From assembly GCA_003426165.1 (NCBI GenBank), contig QUAH01000014.1:1-60723 (forward strand): a stretch of DNA of 60,723 nt, written 5' to 3'. The stretch comes from Candidatus Saccharicenans subterraneus (lineage in GTDB: Bacteria > Acidobacteriota > Aminicenantia > Aminicenantales > Saccharicenantaceae). A program made the position numbers and the translations under genes. The notes beneath the pieces were generated by a model that saw nothing but the letters and a program-made list of their open reading frames with translations, did no database searches and was not told the DNA's origin. Positions within the stretch are counted from its first letter, which is position 1; the number at the start of each line of letters is the position of its first letter. Below, piece after piece: positions 25,669-34,849 of this stretch.

Positions 25669-27252
25669 TCATAAAGTGTCCCAGGCGATGCCGACGCGGC
25701 GCAACGCGTAGCCAACCTCGCGCATGTAATCGCCGTAGCCAGTCATCCAGTGAAAGCCTGGCATTCGCCTAGCCAGGAGCTCGCTGTCCTTGGTGAAGCT
25801 GACCTCAATCTGCGACCGGCAGATGGGCAGGAACGGGGCTTCTTCAATTTTTCCGAGCAGCCCCACCCACCTCTTGGCCTCAAAATCAGGGATGATGTTG
25901 GTGACCACCTGGCCGCGCCGCATCTCCACCTTGGGAGCTGCCCCGTAGTCCGACTCAAAGTGGGTCAGAATCCTGGCCGGCTCCAGGCTCTTTCCGTCCA
26001 TCTTTCGCGGCGCCGTGCAGTGGGCCAGGGTGATTATGCCTTCATGCGGGTAGGTCGGGTCGTTCAGGAAAACGGGCTTCCCGGAGATGTTGGCCAGCAG
26101 CACGCCCGAGGGAATCACCACGAAGTCCGATTCGCAGAAGGCCAGGTACCCGGCATCGTTCAGCAGGCTTAGGGTCAGGCAGGCCGTTGTCTCGGCGATG
26201 GGCATAATGGTACCCATGCAGGCGTTGATGGTGATGGCCCGGCAGCCGGCCCGCTTCATCAGGGCCACGAACACATCTTCCAGGAGGAAGGCATTGCGCA
26301 CGAAGTCAAGCCCGGTTTCGAGCCTGGTACCGGGTAGCTTCAGGTAATCGCTGGCCCGCCGCTCTGCTCTCTTTACGGCCGCGGAATCCCGGCGGGCCTC
26401 GGTGATGATCCGGCCCAGCTCGTCGTAGGATACGGTCTTTATGTCAAATTTCCACTTCTGCTCAACCAGCTTCGGGACAACCCCGGGAGGCTGGGCCCAG
26501 GCGTCAGGTCCGCCAACCGCGATTATTCCCGAGCCCACCGTGTTGCGGAGGCCGCAGAGCGAGCGCAACCGCCACAGCAGCTCATCCTGGCTGTCGATGA
26601 CCACGTCGCTATCGTCAACGCGCTCCAGGGCCTGGCGGTCGGTGTGCTGCCTGAGGTAGCGCGGGCTGATGATTTCATACCAGAGATAGACCGGGCCGGA
26701 GCGGTGGCGGCAGAAGAAGACCAGCTCCTTGCCCGTTTCTTCCAGCTTGCGGAATATGTCCAGCCAGCCGCCCGCGGCATAGACGATGATGGCGTCGGAT
26801 TGATCGAGGTCGGCTTCGGCCTGGGAAAGTTCCGAAGCCGCACGTACCCCGGAGACCGGCAGGAATTCAACCGGAAAATCCGCCTTTTTCTTCAGGGCAG
26901 CCAGCTCCCACTGGATGCGCGCCATCTCCTCCTCGGCTTCCCTCATTGTCTGGATTCCGCCCCAGGACCGCCAGCTCGTCTGGTGGGCTCGTTCAGGGGT
27001 GCTGAAAACAAGAAGCGGCTTCACTTTGAGGGCAACCCGCGGGTCGGCAACTAGCTCGCCTGATGTTCCCGCCTTCTCCGCGAGACTCGCCCACGATATA
27101 TTCTTCAACCCGAGTGTCCCCAGCGTGGTAACCCCAACCCCCTTCAAAAAACTCCGCCTCGACAGCACCCCACCGGCTCCCCGGCTCATCTCACTAGCCG
27201 GACAGCACCACCCGTGCCCACTATTTTCATCGTGCTTATGCCTGCCACTCAT
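25669..27252 (-). CDS. Tat-exported protein, possibly sugar-isomerase-like fold
   Basis: A 527-residue protein with AGGAGG before its ATG and a twin-arginine signal (SRRSFLKGVGVTTLGTLGL, residues 31-49), so it is probably exported folded, with a cofactor or metal. The mature part contains KPLLVFSTPERAHQTSWRSWGG, a segment like the N-terminal Rossmann domain of fucose/arabinose isomerase-type proteins, DAIIVYAAGGWLD near 155, and INACMGTIMPIAETTACLTLSLLNDAG near 350, which could provide metal ligands. I am only moderately confident of the isomerase resemblance. Its nearest neighbours are glycan-degrading proteins. It is the last native gene before the AT-rich island, whose edge lies within about 50 bases upstream of its start. 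Confidence 0.65.
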   Translation of the reverse strand: MSGRHKHDENSGHGWCCPASEMSRGAGGVLSRRSFLKGVGVTTLGTLGLKNISWASLAEKAGTSGELVADPRVALKVKPLLVFSTPERAHQTSWRSWGGIQTMREAEEEMARIQWELAALKKKADFPVEFLPVSGVRAASELSQAEADLDQSDAIIVYAAGGWLDIFRKLEETGKELVFFCRHRSGPVYLWYEIISPRYLRQHTDRQALERVDDSDVVIDSQDELLWRLRSLCGLRNTVGSGIIAVGGPDAWAQPPGVVPKLVEQKWKFDIKTVSYDELGRIITEARRDSAAVKRAERRASDYLKLPGTRLETGLDFVRNAFLLEDVFVALMKRAGCRAITINACMGTIMPIAETTACLTLSLLNDAGYLAFCESDFVVIPSGVLLANISGKPVFLNDPTYPHEGIITLAHCTAPRKMDGKSLEPARILTHFESDYGAAPKVEMRRGQVVTNIIPDFEAKRWVGLLGKIEEAPFLPICRSQIEVSFTKDSELLARRMPGFHWMTGYGDYMREVGYALRRVGIAWDTL

Positions 27253-27485
27253 TTCGCTCCTCCTGACCCCTTTTTATAATAAGATGAGTCCCTAAATCAA
27301 ATTCCTTATCTATTTTTTAGCCTAAATATCGTAAGCTTTCATAATCTTATTGCCACGAACATATTTGGCATTATTTCGAATCTATATAGCTGATATCGCT
27401 ATCGCTCGCCTAATATCCTTGTGAAATAAGCTTATTGATTTATAAATATTCATTGAAATTAAATTTATTCTGAAAGGGGATCAAT

Positions 27486-27704
27486 ATGATCAATATAACC
27501 GGCTATTCTGAAAGAGGCGTCATTAATTCATTTTTCTATGAATTGAAGTATTTTAATACCGACGAAAAGACTCACCTGAATTTGTTGGGCGAATTTATTT
27601 GGAATAAGATGTACCAGTTTTGTTTAAATCCAGATCATTTTTTCAAGGAAACCCTTAAGGCAATCAAATGGAATAATGGTCAAATCGATAAATTAACTAA
27701 GTAA
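27486..27704 (+). CDS. Small AT-rich gene of unknown function
   Basis: A 72-residue protein with AAAGGGGA at good spacing before its ATG. The start reads INITGYSERGVINSFFYELKYF, a helix with a central Glu that resembles the first helix of some PD-(D/E)XK proteins, but no PD...EXK core follows. It may be a truncated remnant of a longer nuclease or a genuine small protein. It is the only plus-strand gene in the left half of the island. Confidence 0.45.
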   Translation: MINITGYSERGVINSFFYELKYFNTDEKTHLNLLGEFIWNKMYQFCLNPDHFFKETLKAIKWNNGQIDKLTK

Positions 27705-27905
27705 TAAACTTCTTTCTTTATTATGAAGTCTTTAAGAGAACGTTTTACAACCGCTCGCTCTCCTAGATCAAATCGCAAATTATTTTTTACGATAGCTCTA
27801 AGGATCTCAATTCCCAATTTTCTAAATTCTCAAGATTTCTCTCTTATCGCGGGATCTCTAAGAGAATAATCATTTTATGTTCATCAATGATAATCAAAAT
27901 CTAAA

Positions 27906-28595
27906 TCATTTTCCTAAGAATCGCCAATGGTATGGATTTTTTGATAACATTAGCCGAACGCTCTTTTTATCATGCAGCTCTTTTACAATAACTCCTATTT
28001 CAGGTATTTGTCTCCATGTGTATAAGTTACCCAGTAATTTTTTTTCGATCTTAGGAATACCGCATAAAAGCCTGTATCTTTTTACAATATTATCTTTCTG
28101 TCGCCAGAGAAGCCTCGAAATTGTAAAGGTCATCGGGTATGAATCCCAAGGCCCCTTTACTATATTGTAAGGACTAAACTTATTCTCTTCTTTGAATAGG
28201 TACCCGTCTATACTAAATAGAGTGGCAAAAACAAAAGCAGCTATTTCTATATATCTTCCATTTATATAATATTCAGCACCACTAAGATAATCACTAAAAT
28301 AATCAAGAATATCGTCGAAACCATCAAGGATATCGTGATGTTTATAACCACGCTTTATTTCTATAGCTATATATGCATTTTTTATTGTTTCGTTTGCGGC
28401 CTTAAGTTTGCCACGGACAACTAAATCTGGCTTTCTGGATTTTCCTACGTTTTCAACAGTAAAGACACCCCATTTAGGGCGATCCCTATTAGGGTTCTCA
28501 TCAAATATCTTAAATTTCATACGGGCTAGCCAATCCCCTATAGCCAATTTGACCTCAGCTTCATTAAGACGATCACTTTTATGATCTTTTTTCAC
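27906..28595 (-). CDS. PD-(D/E)XK nuclease-like protein
   Basis: A 229-residue protein starting with GTG at 28595, supported by AGGAGGG six bases upstream. A helix with Glu (EAEVKLAIGDWL) is followed by the nuclease core: Pro56-Asp57 in RKPDLVV and Glu79-x-Lys81 in AIEIKRG, spaced 21 residues apart, on two hydrophobic strands. This is the restriction-endonuclease fold's catalytic signature. The C-terminal 120 residues have no recognised domain. It lies 480 bases downstream of the helicase gene on the same strand and could be the nuclease arm of that system or an independent restriction enzyme. It is strongly AT-rich, like its island neighbours. Which DNA it cuts is unknown. Confidence 0.7.
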   Translation of the reverse strand: MKKDHKSDRLNEAEVKLAIGDWLARMKFKIFDENPNRDRPKWGVFTVENVGKSRKPDLVVRGKLKAANETIKNAYIAIEIKRGYKHHDILDGFDDILDYFSDYLSGAEYYINGRYIEIAAFVFATLFSIDGYLFKEENKFSPYNIVKGPWDSYPMTFTISRLLWRQKDNIVKRYRLLCGIPKIEKKLLGNLYTWRQIPEIGVIVKELHDKKSVRLMLSKNPYHWRFLGK

Positions 28596-29075
28596 CTACA
28601 TCCCTCCTTAATTCCACAAATAAATATATTAAACGATTCCATCTAATGCTAACCTAAGCTTGTTGCTGAATCTGTACATGTCAAATTCGTTCGTACTTCA
28701 CCTTATAATATTAATTCTAACTCTCTTATTCATTTTATCCTTTTCAAGTAATTTATAAAAAAGCCATCTCGATTACATCATAGTGAAAAGCCTATTCTTT
28801 TCTTCGCAGAATTTTCTATGGCCTTTATGGCCAGCCGTGTACAAAATGGTATACAATTTGATATGCAATAACGATTTATCCTAATATTCCCTTTTACAGA
28901 ACTCAATATTGAGAAAGCGAGTCCTTATCTACGGTGGCTAACTTGTCTAGCTAAAATCTCGAGCTATTTTGCAGGCAAGAATTCAAATCACTAAATGCTT
29001 TGCTTCATGATTCCGATATTAATGAATATTATTTTAAGCTCAGTTGGCATGTTTACATCATATAGCTAGCCATTA
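28596..29075. other. AT-rich intergenic region, no gene seen
   Basis: This stretch of 480 bases separates the helicase gene from the nuclease gene. It contains frequent stops in all frames and no repeat, terminator or tRNA that I can see. A promoter for the nuclease gene is expected here. Confidence 0.4.
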
Positions 29076-31208
29076 TTATATTTTCTCAATGCATGATAAG
29101 CCCATCAATAAATCCTGCTCATTTTCTTTTATAGGAACACAAGATGAATGTTTTAATCTCTCAATAATACCTATCCAAGACGAATCTTTTCTAAGTTGCT
29201 CTAATAGTTCTTCTCTTTTTAAGCTTTCAGGTAATAACTTTTGATAAAGGCTCATCTGTGATCTTTTTATTATTTTATCGCATAAATAATCCTTGTTCTT
29301 TTTGATTATATTATCCAAATTGTCCCAATTAACTTGACTACGTGCTACCGCAACCACATCATCATATATTGCACACCCATCATTAAACAAAAATGAGAGC
29401 AATCCATTTATTAGCTCACCACCAAAAGTAAAATATATATATTTATCATAAGATTTTATAAAAGGTATAGACAAATAGCTGAAATGGTTGTTTATTATAT
29501 TAATTAAATTAATAAGGCTCTCTTCGATTGTCCTATGCAATGCGACCTGCTTTAGTACCTCTCTTATGTCCTCATTATGAATTAATTTCCATATATTATC
29601 GATTAAATAAGATTCAGCAATAGGATATTCATCTGTATATACAATATCTTGCAATTTTTTAATTTCCTTCGCTTGTTCTACTCTAATAATATAACTTTTA
29701 ATTTGTAATATATCCCATATTCTTCCTGCCAATAATATCTGGTCACCGACCTTAATTCTTTTTAAATTTTCAATAGGGATAGTACCAAGTTCTAAATTGT
29801 GGGTTTTTATATTAATCTTATTATTATAGCCAGAGATATTGCTATATATATTTAGACTATCGACTAACTCGTACAATTTGTCTCCTGCTCCATAACTATT
29901 AAGGAATCCATGTTTTATTAGATATCCCTGCTCCGTGAGCCCCTCGAGAATTTCATAAAATATATCTTCTCTAATATGATTCAAAAACTTAAAGTTCTGA
30001 TATAACTTACTTCTCTGAATAAAACTGCCGTTATTAGACGCTATTATATTTAGGCTTTGCTGCACAATGCTTCCAAATAGCCCATAAGGTTTTTTCTCAG
30101 GTAATTCACCCCTAATTGCCAGCTCATTTAGTGATAAAAACTTAAGAGCTGATAATATTTTATTTCTATCTTCTCCAGGAATTACACAGATAACTCTATT
30201 AGTTTTTTCTCTTCTGTTCCCTCTACCAACCCTTTGAAGAAAAGATTCAATACTTGGGGGCACATCCCACAATACTATACAATCAATATTACCAATATCG
30301 ATACCCAATTCTAGAGTGCTTGTGGCAACACAAACCCCGCAATTATTCCTTGAAAAATCTCGCTCGACGTTTACTCTTACTTCTGGAGATAATGATGAAT
30401 AATGACAATATATTATTTCTCCAAGTTCCTTATCAATTTTTATTATTTGAACTAACTCTTCGCACTTTTTTCTGCTATTAGTAAAGACTAGTACCTTGTT
30501 TATTCCCCTTTCTAAAAGCAACCTCTTGAATAGCTTTATAGGATCGGCTACCGGGCATATTAATGATTCTAAGGATCGTTCTGATGGGACAATAAGTTTT
30601 CTTACGGAATGCTTGTCAATATTTGGGAAAAAGAAATCTAAATAGTCATCTACATTTGAGATAGTAGCAGATGACGCAACCCATTGGATGTTATTTTCTC
30701 GCCTTGCTTGAAGTCTATTAAACAAAATAGCTAGATGAAGCCCTCTTTGTGTATTATATAAGACATGCAATTCATCAAATATTACCGCCTGAATTTGGCT
30801 TAAAACAGAATCCTTTTTATACAAAAGAACATCAAATGACTCGGGAGTAGTTATAATAACATTAGGTTTCTTTTGTTTTTTTAAATCGTCTTTATCCCCG
30901 TGCTTAATTCCTAAAGTTAACCCTATTTTCCCTAAAGGTACTTCCAAGCGCTCTCGAAGATCATTTACTAATGCCCTTGTGGGGGTGATATATAACAAAA
31001 AAGGGGAATCATTTTTTTTTGCAAATTCAAAATGCCTTGCTACCAATGGTGCAACAGCAGCTTCTGTTTTACCGGATCCCGTTGCCGATATTATAAATGC
31101 ATTTTGGCCCGATAGTATCGGTTCTATTGCCTTCTTTTGAATTTCTCTTAGCTCATCAAAATTATCAAAAAAAGCGATCCAAATTTTCTTATAATTCTCC
31201 GGGAGCAT
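29076..31208 (-). CDS. DEAD/DEAH-box helicase, Lhr / BrxHI-like
   Basis: A 710-residue superfamily 2 helicase; ATG at 31208 has GGAACG upstream and is preferred over a TTG six codons earlier. Motifs in order: REIQKKAI, Walker A SATGSGKTEAA (near residue 43), Ia TPTRALVNDL, Ib TTPESF, Walker B FDELH (near 145), III SSATIS, then the second RecA domain with IV VLVFTNSRKKCEE, V STLELGIDIGNID and VI QRVGRGNRR (near 335). The tail of about 340 residues has a winged-helix-like part, as in Lhr relatives. It overlaps the upstream BrxD-like gene by 20 bases, so the two are co-translated. In BREX types 2 and 6 a helicase of this type (BrxHI) pairs with BrxD. It probably translocates on DNA as part of a defence complex. 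Confidence 0.82.
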   Translation of the reverse strand: MLPENYKKIWIAFFDNFDELREIQKKAIEPILSGQNAFIISATGSGKTEAAVAPLVARHFEFAKKNDSPFLLYITPTRALVNDLRERLEVPLGKIGLTLGIKHGDKDDLKKQKKPNVIITTPESFDVLLYKKDSVLSQIQAVIFDELHVLYNTQRGLHLAILFNRLQARRENNIQWVASSATISNVDDYLDFFFPNIDKHSVRKLIVPSERSLESLICPVADPIKLFKRLLLERGINKVLVFTNSRKKCEELVQIIKIDKELGEIIYCHYSSLSPEVRVNVERDFSRNNCGVCVATSTLELGIDIGNIDCIVLWDVPPSIESFLQRVGRGNRREKTNRVICVIPGEDRNKILSALKFLSLNELAIRGELPEKKPYGLFGSIVQQSLNIIASNNGSFIQRSKLYQNFKFLNHIREDIFYEILEGLTEQGYLIKHGFLNSYGAGDKLYELVDSLNIYSNISGYNNKINIKTHNLELGTIPIENLKRIKVGDQILLAGRIWDILQIKSYIIRVEQAKEIKKLQDIVYTDEYPIAESYLIDNIWKLIHNEDIREVLKQVALHRTIEESLINLINIINNHFSYLSIPFIKSYDKYIYFTFGGELINGLLSFLFNDGCAIYDDVVAVARSQVNWDNLDNIIKKNKDYLCDKIIKRSQMSLYQKLLPESLKREELLEQLRKDSSWIGIIERLKHSSCVPIKENEQDLLMGLSCIEKI

Positions 31209-32385
31209 TTTCGTTCCAATCTTCAAATAATCTGTCCAGTACTTTGACTACATTTGTAATCGTATATCTAACTCTATCTGGTCTAGGTTTCGACGCTGCC
31301 ATTTCCACTAAATGTCTTAACTGCTTAGCTTTCATTACATAATCCGGTTCCCAATCATAAGGAATGCCATGAATAAATAATATTTTCATAGCTAATTCTT
31401 CAATTTCTTCTATGCCCAGAGGACTCATTTCGTATGTCGGTAATCTCTTAAGCATCTCATAATCAAAATCATATCTTTTTTTGTTCATCAAGGCCTGCCT
31501 GCACTTTTCATAAAAATCAGGAGTAACGGCAAAAAAAGTTTTTCCAGGAAATTCTTTTCCCCTATAAAATTTAAATAGATTCCAAAAAGCTGCTTCTTGA
31601 TAATCAACTCTCTTTAAGTTAATTATTACATCTTCAAATTCATCAAAAAGAATAATCAACCCTTCGAGGCCAGAAGCCAAGGCGAGCATATGCAAATCTC
31701 TAAGAGCAGCCCAACTTTGTTCGTATCCTTTAGAGTTAAAATTAAATATGCCCTCATTATAAAATTTCCAATCAGGCCTCTGATCTCGAAAATATGATTG
31801 TAGCCTTCCAATTAATTCGGTATAGAGTCTTTTCCTTTGAGAGTTATAATTCCAGGGATTGTAAAACCAATCTTCTATTAAATATCTAACCTCTTCTACA
31901 TTAGTATTCCAGGCTCTCAAAGCAATCATCATTGCTGGAGAATCGAAGATTTCATCATGTTCCCAATGCCAGTCTTGGGTGATAGCATCATATATCTGAT
32001 GACTTTCTGTGAGGTTCTTTATAACGAATTCAAAAAAGCATCTTAAACCCTTGCCTTCTGTATTAGGGATTTCCATATTTCTGCAGACTGCCGCAAATAT
32101 CTGATCCATCCTATTAAATCTGACCCCGCTGTTAGCATCAATAACAACATAACTTACTGCATATCCTCTTTCTAGTGCCTCCTCCTTTATGAATTTCAAT
32201 AAATGCGTTTTTCCGGATCCATAATTTGCTTTTAAAAGGAGGGCCGCACCTTCTCCTGTTTCTAGCCTCATTTTCAGATCCCCAATTTCATTTTTCCTTC
32301 CCACTGTAAAAAGCCTGATAAACTTATCAGGGGGAATGCCCTTTCTCAACGATTCAATGCAGCGCTGTGCTTCTCGCTTATTCAT
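31189..32385 (-). CDS. BrxD-like ATPase (DUF2791), second copy
   Basis: A 398-residue P-loop ATPase with AGAGGAATCAT before its ATG. The start AQRCIESLRKGIPPDKFIRLFTVGR followed by Walker A ANYGSGKTHLL (Lys near residue 59) and Walker B LIILFDEFED (near 248) is the pattern of BREX ATPase BrxD. A late segment, FFAVTPDFYEKCR, fits sensor 1. It overlaps the preceding BrxD-like gene by eight bases and the helicase by 20, so the four genes form one coupled operon. It shares its N-terminal plan with the gene before it (32378-33643) but is otherwise divergent, suggesting an old duplication with specialised partners, perhaps a hetero-oligomeric ring. Its role in defence is inferred from family and context. 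Confidence 0.82.
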   Translation of the reverse strand: MNKREAQRCIESLRKGIPPDKFIRLFTVGRKNEIGDLKMRLETGEGAALLLKANYGSGKTHLLKFIKEEALERGYAVSYVVIDANSGVRFNRMDQIFAAVCRNMEIPNTEGKGLRCFFEFVIKNLTESHQIYDAITQDWHWEHDEIFDSPAMMIALRAWNTNVEEVRYLIEDWFYNPWNYNSQRKRLYTELIGRLQSYFRDQRPDWKFYNEGIFNFNSKGYEQSWAALRDLHMLALASGLEGLIILFDEFEDVIINLKRVDYQEAAFWNLFKFYRGKEFPGKTFFAVTPDFYEKCRQALMNKKRYDFDYEMLKRLPTYEMSPLGIEEIEELAMKILFIHGIPYDWEPDYVMKAKQLRHLVEMAASKPRPDRVRYTITNVVKVLDRLFEDWNENAPGEL

Positions 32386-33643
32386 ATGATTCCTCTTTTA
32401 AGCTTTTAATGGTATCTTGTCTTAGATCATCCGTATTTCTCACTGTTCCTTCAATATGATCAACTAAATCATTCATTATTGCCACTATGAAGAACCGCCA
32501 AAACCTCATCCTAGACATCCTTTGGTTTTTCTGATAAAGGCCTTCTACTCTTGTTTTCAATTCATCAACAGTCGGCAATTTTGAAGCTTCTTCTGGATAA
32601 GCTTTACAGTATATATCCCTAATCTTATTAGCCGCTTCGATGTAATCTGGCAGATCAAATCTTATTGCATCCAGATTCCATATTGAATCTAAGGCTCTTG
32701 GCGGACGATTCTCCTCAGGTTGGCCTATCCTGCCAGCAAGAGCACCGTATCTTTTTATTCCGTGCTTCTCATCATAGAAAAAATCTGGAGTCGTGGCATA
32801 TATTAAGATTAAACCACTTAGAGACTCGATATTATTGATCAAAGCTAATAGATTATTGTGGGCTTGCTGAAGGTCAGATTTTCTTATGATTGAATAATAT
32901 TGTTCCGCTTCATCAAACAATATCAAAAGGCCTTTATAGCCAGAACTCTTTATGAAATTAACTAAAGAATGAAGCATAAGTTTTGAATTTTCTTTAGTAA
33001 TTATTTTGCTTACCTCATATTTCTTTCTATATTGGCCAATTGAACCCTCGCCACAGAACCATTGAATAATTTCTTCTTGTTTTTGATTAGAATCTGGCAG
33101 ATTATCTCTTAAAGACTCCCAATATGCACAAATCATCTTTTTAAAATCTATATCAATCTGCTTGTTAGCCATTATTATCTTTATAGCTTTATCATGATCT
33201 TGTGGAGTGATATTGGACGGCCTTTTTCTTTGTCCACAGCAATGATAATAATAGGATTCTTCCAAAATCGAATTGAAGGAAACTAACTCATCCTCTCGGC
33301 GGCCCTCAAAATATTCTGGAGATTTAATCTGCCGTACTATTTCAGCAAATATTGTATTAAATTTATTTAAGACTGTGCTATTTGCATTTAACTCAACACT
33401 TGACACTGCTAAATTTTCTCTAAAAGCAACTTCCGCCAATAAGCGGAAAAGATGCGTTTTTCCACTACCCCACGACCCACATACAAATCTAATTAAGCCA
33501 GTATCACCTATGCAATCAAGCAAATATTTTTTTATTCCTTCTATTAGCTTGTCATGTCCAACTGAGTATTCCCTTACTCCCCTTTTTGGTGGTATCCCTT
33601 TTCTTAATGATTCAACAATCTTTTTATAATAATTTGTATCCAT
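32378..33643 (-). CDS. BrxD-like ATPase (DUF2791), first copy
   Basis: A 421-residue P-loop ATPase. AGGAGG lies nine bases before the ATG at 33643, whose A is also the last base of the preceding gene's stop codon (TAATG), so translation is coupled. The N-terminus IVESLRKGIPPKRGVREYSVGH matches the DUF2791 opening, followed by Walker A GSWGSGKTHLF (near residue 56-66) and Walker B LLILFDEAEQ (near 245), then IYATTPDFFYDEKHG as sensor. An inserted segment of about 50 residues (near 125-190) is absent from its partner. In characterised systems a single brxD is usual; two consecutive divergent copies are uncommon. It probably loads or drives the helicase. Confidence 0.82.
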   Translation of the reverse strand: MDTNYYKKIVESLRKGIPPKRGVREYSVGHDKLIEGIKKYLLDCIGDTGLIRFVCGSWGSGKTHLFRLLAEVAFRENLAVSSVELNANSTVLNKFNTIFAEIVRQIKSPEYFEGRREDELVSFNSILEESYYYHCCGQRKRPSNITPQDHDKAIKIIMANKQIDIDFKKMICAYWESLRDNLPDSNQKQEEIIQWFCGEGSIGQYRKKYEVSKIITKENSKLMLHSLVNFIKSSGYKGLLILFDEAEQYYSIIRKSDLQQAHNNLLALINNIESLSGLILIYATTPDFFYDEKHGIKRYGALAGRIGQPEENRPPRALDSIWNLDAIRFDLPDYIEAANKIRDIYCKAYPEEASKLPTVDELKTRVEGLYQKNQRMSRMRFWRFFIVAIMNDLVDHIEGTVRNTDDLRQDTIKSLKEESYE

Positions 33644-34623
33644 TAGGTAATCCTCCTGAACAATATAAATCCTATATATCCTCTTGACATATTTCCTTGA
33701 AGAAGTATGCCTTTATTTGTATCCCTTGTATGTTGAAAATCTACCGTATACCCCGAAATTTCATATGGTCCTTTATCTGCTAATCTTGTTAAGTCCACTA
33801 TGAATTCATCTAATCTAAAGCGCTTATTCTTTTCCCTTATTTTCTTAATCAACGCCCTTATAGGAATGCTTTCTCCCTCATTAAGTTTCTGACTGTTAAG
33901 AATCTCTTTATATGATTCCCATATTTGAGCCAGGATTTCCTCCCCTTTGAATTCTCTTTCAAATAGTCTTTTAAATTCTCTTACTATTGCTTCTACAACA
34001 ACATCTATATCAGGCATCAACTCACATAGCTTTTTTTCATAGTCCCTTACAATGACTCTTCTCTTTTTTTCGTTGACCTCAATTTTGATAAAACCCTGCG
34101 CGATTGATAGCTTAGGATAATGAGAATATGCATCTATTTTAATACCCTTTTTTTCAAGAGAATCAGAAAGAATAGAAGGATAATTAATAAAAATCTCCTC
34201 TAAATCTTTTAATAAAGCAGCGCGTATTTCATCAAATCGACCTAACACTTCAGGGTATAGCTCTTTAAGCAGCTTTTCATACTTTGGATCTTTTTCGATT
34301 ATTTTAGCTACGGTAAATATATGACCTTGCTTGATATTTTGTTCTATATATTTTATTTTCTGTTCAAATAGCCTTATTTTATTCGCTTTCTGCTTTATTT
34401 GGACTAATTCAGATTTTAATAATTCCGAACATCTGACTAGCGTTCTTTTGATTTCATCATTTGAGATAACTGCCTTTGCCTTATCAATATCGGTTATAAA
34501 TTTATCAATATATCTATTAATGCTGGTTTCTATAACGATAGAATTTTTTAATACATCTATTTCTAAGTTTAATTTATTCTTGATATAAATGATAAAATCT
34601 AATATTTCTTTAACCCCATCCAT
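33643..34623 (-). CDS. Uncharacterised coiled-coil protein heading the BrxD/helicase operon
   Basis: A 326-residue protein with AAAGGA before its ATG. I do not recognise it. The first 120 residues are helical with heptad-like Leu/Ile spacing (LKNSIVIETSINRYIDKFITDIDKAKAV; VQIKQKANKIRLFEQKIKYIEQN), suggesting a coiled coil. Residues 130-320 alternate helices and strands, with LSIAQGFIKIEV and RRVIVRDYEKKL, and the end (VDFQHTRDTNKGILLQGNMS, then RGYIGFILFRRI) is beta-rich. No nuclease or ATPase motif is visible. It is the first gene of a four-gene coupled operon with two BrxD-like ATPases and a helicase, so it may be the target-recognition or assembly subunit. BrxA, BrxB and PglZ features are not apparent. 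Confidence 0.65.
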   Translation of the reverse strand: MDGVKEILDFIIYIKNKLNLEIDVLKNSIVIETSINRYIDKFITDIDKAKAVISNDEIKRTLVRCSELLKSELVQIKQKANKIRLFEQKIKYIEQNIKQGHIFTVAKIIEKDPKYEKLLKELYPEVLGRFDEIRAALLKDLEEIFINYPSILSDSLEKKGIKIDAYSHYPKLSIAQGFIKIEVNEKKRRVIVRDYEKKLCELMPDIDVVVEAIVREFKRLFEREFKGEEILAQIWESYKEILNSQKLNEGESIPIRALIKKIREKNKRFRLDEFIVDLTRLADKGPYEISGYTVDFQHTRDTNKGILLQGNMSRGYIGFILFRRIT

Positions 34624-34708
34624 TCTATATATCCTTTACTATAAAATTTCTAAATAATATTATGATAGTAAAATCTTATAAAAAATAAAGATACCAAAAT
34701 CTCTTTTC

Positions 34709-34745
34709 ATCACCCCAGCAGATGAATTCTGGGGTGATTTTTTTA
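34709..34745 (+). terminator. Rho-independent terminator, plus strand
   Basis: ATCACCCCAG (34709-34718) and CTGGGGTGAT (34729-34738) form a perfect ten-base stem with a ten-base loop, followed by a run of seven T. There is no matching T-run on the minus side. No plus-strand gene lies just upstream, so the gene it once served appears to have been lost. Confidence 0.8.
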
Positions 34746-34849
34746 TTTATAGAATTCTATATCTAAAATTTGCATTTCTAGCTCTTATCTACAGCCCTCA
34801 TTTTGTCGAAATAATTTTATCTATTTGGAAAATAAGGATATACTTATTT

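Noticed and set aside
29076..34623. Complete BREX system
   Set aside because: Only BrxD-like and BrxHI-like genes are present; no PglZ phosphatase, PglX methyltransferase, BrxC/PglY or BrxL/Lon-like gene is visible.
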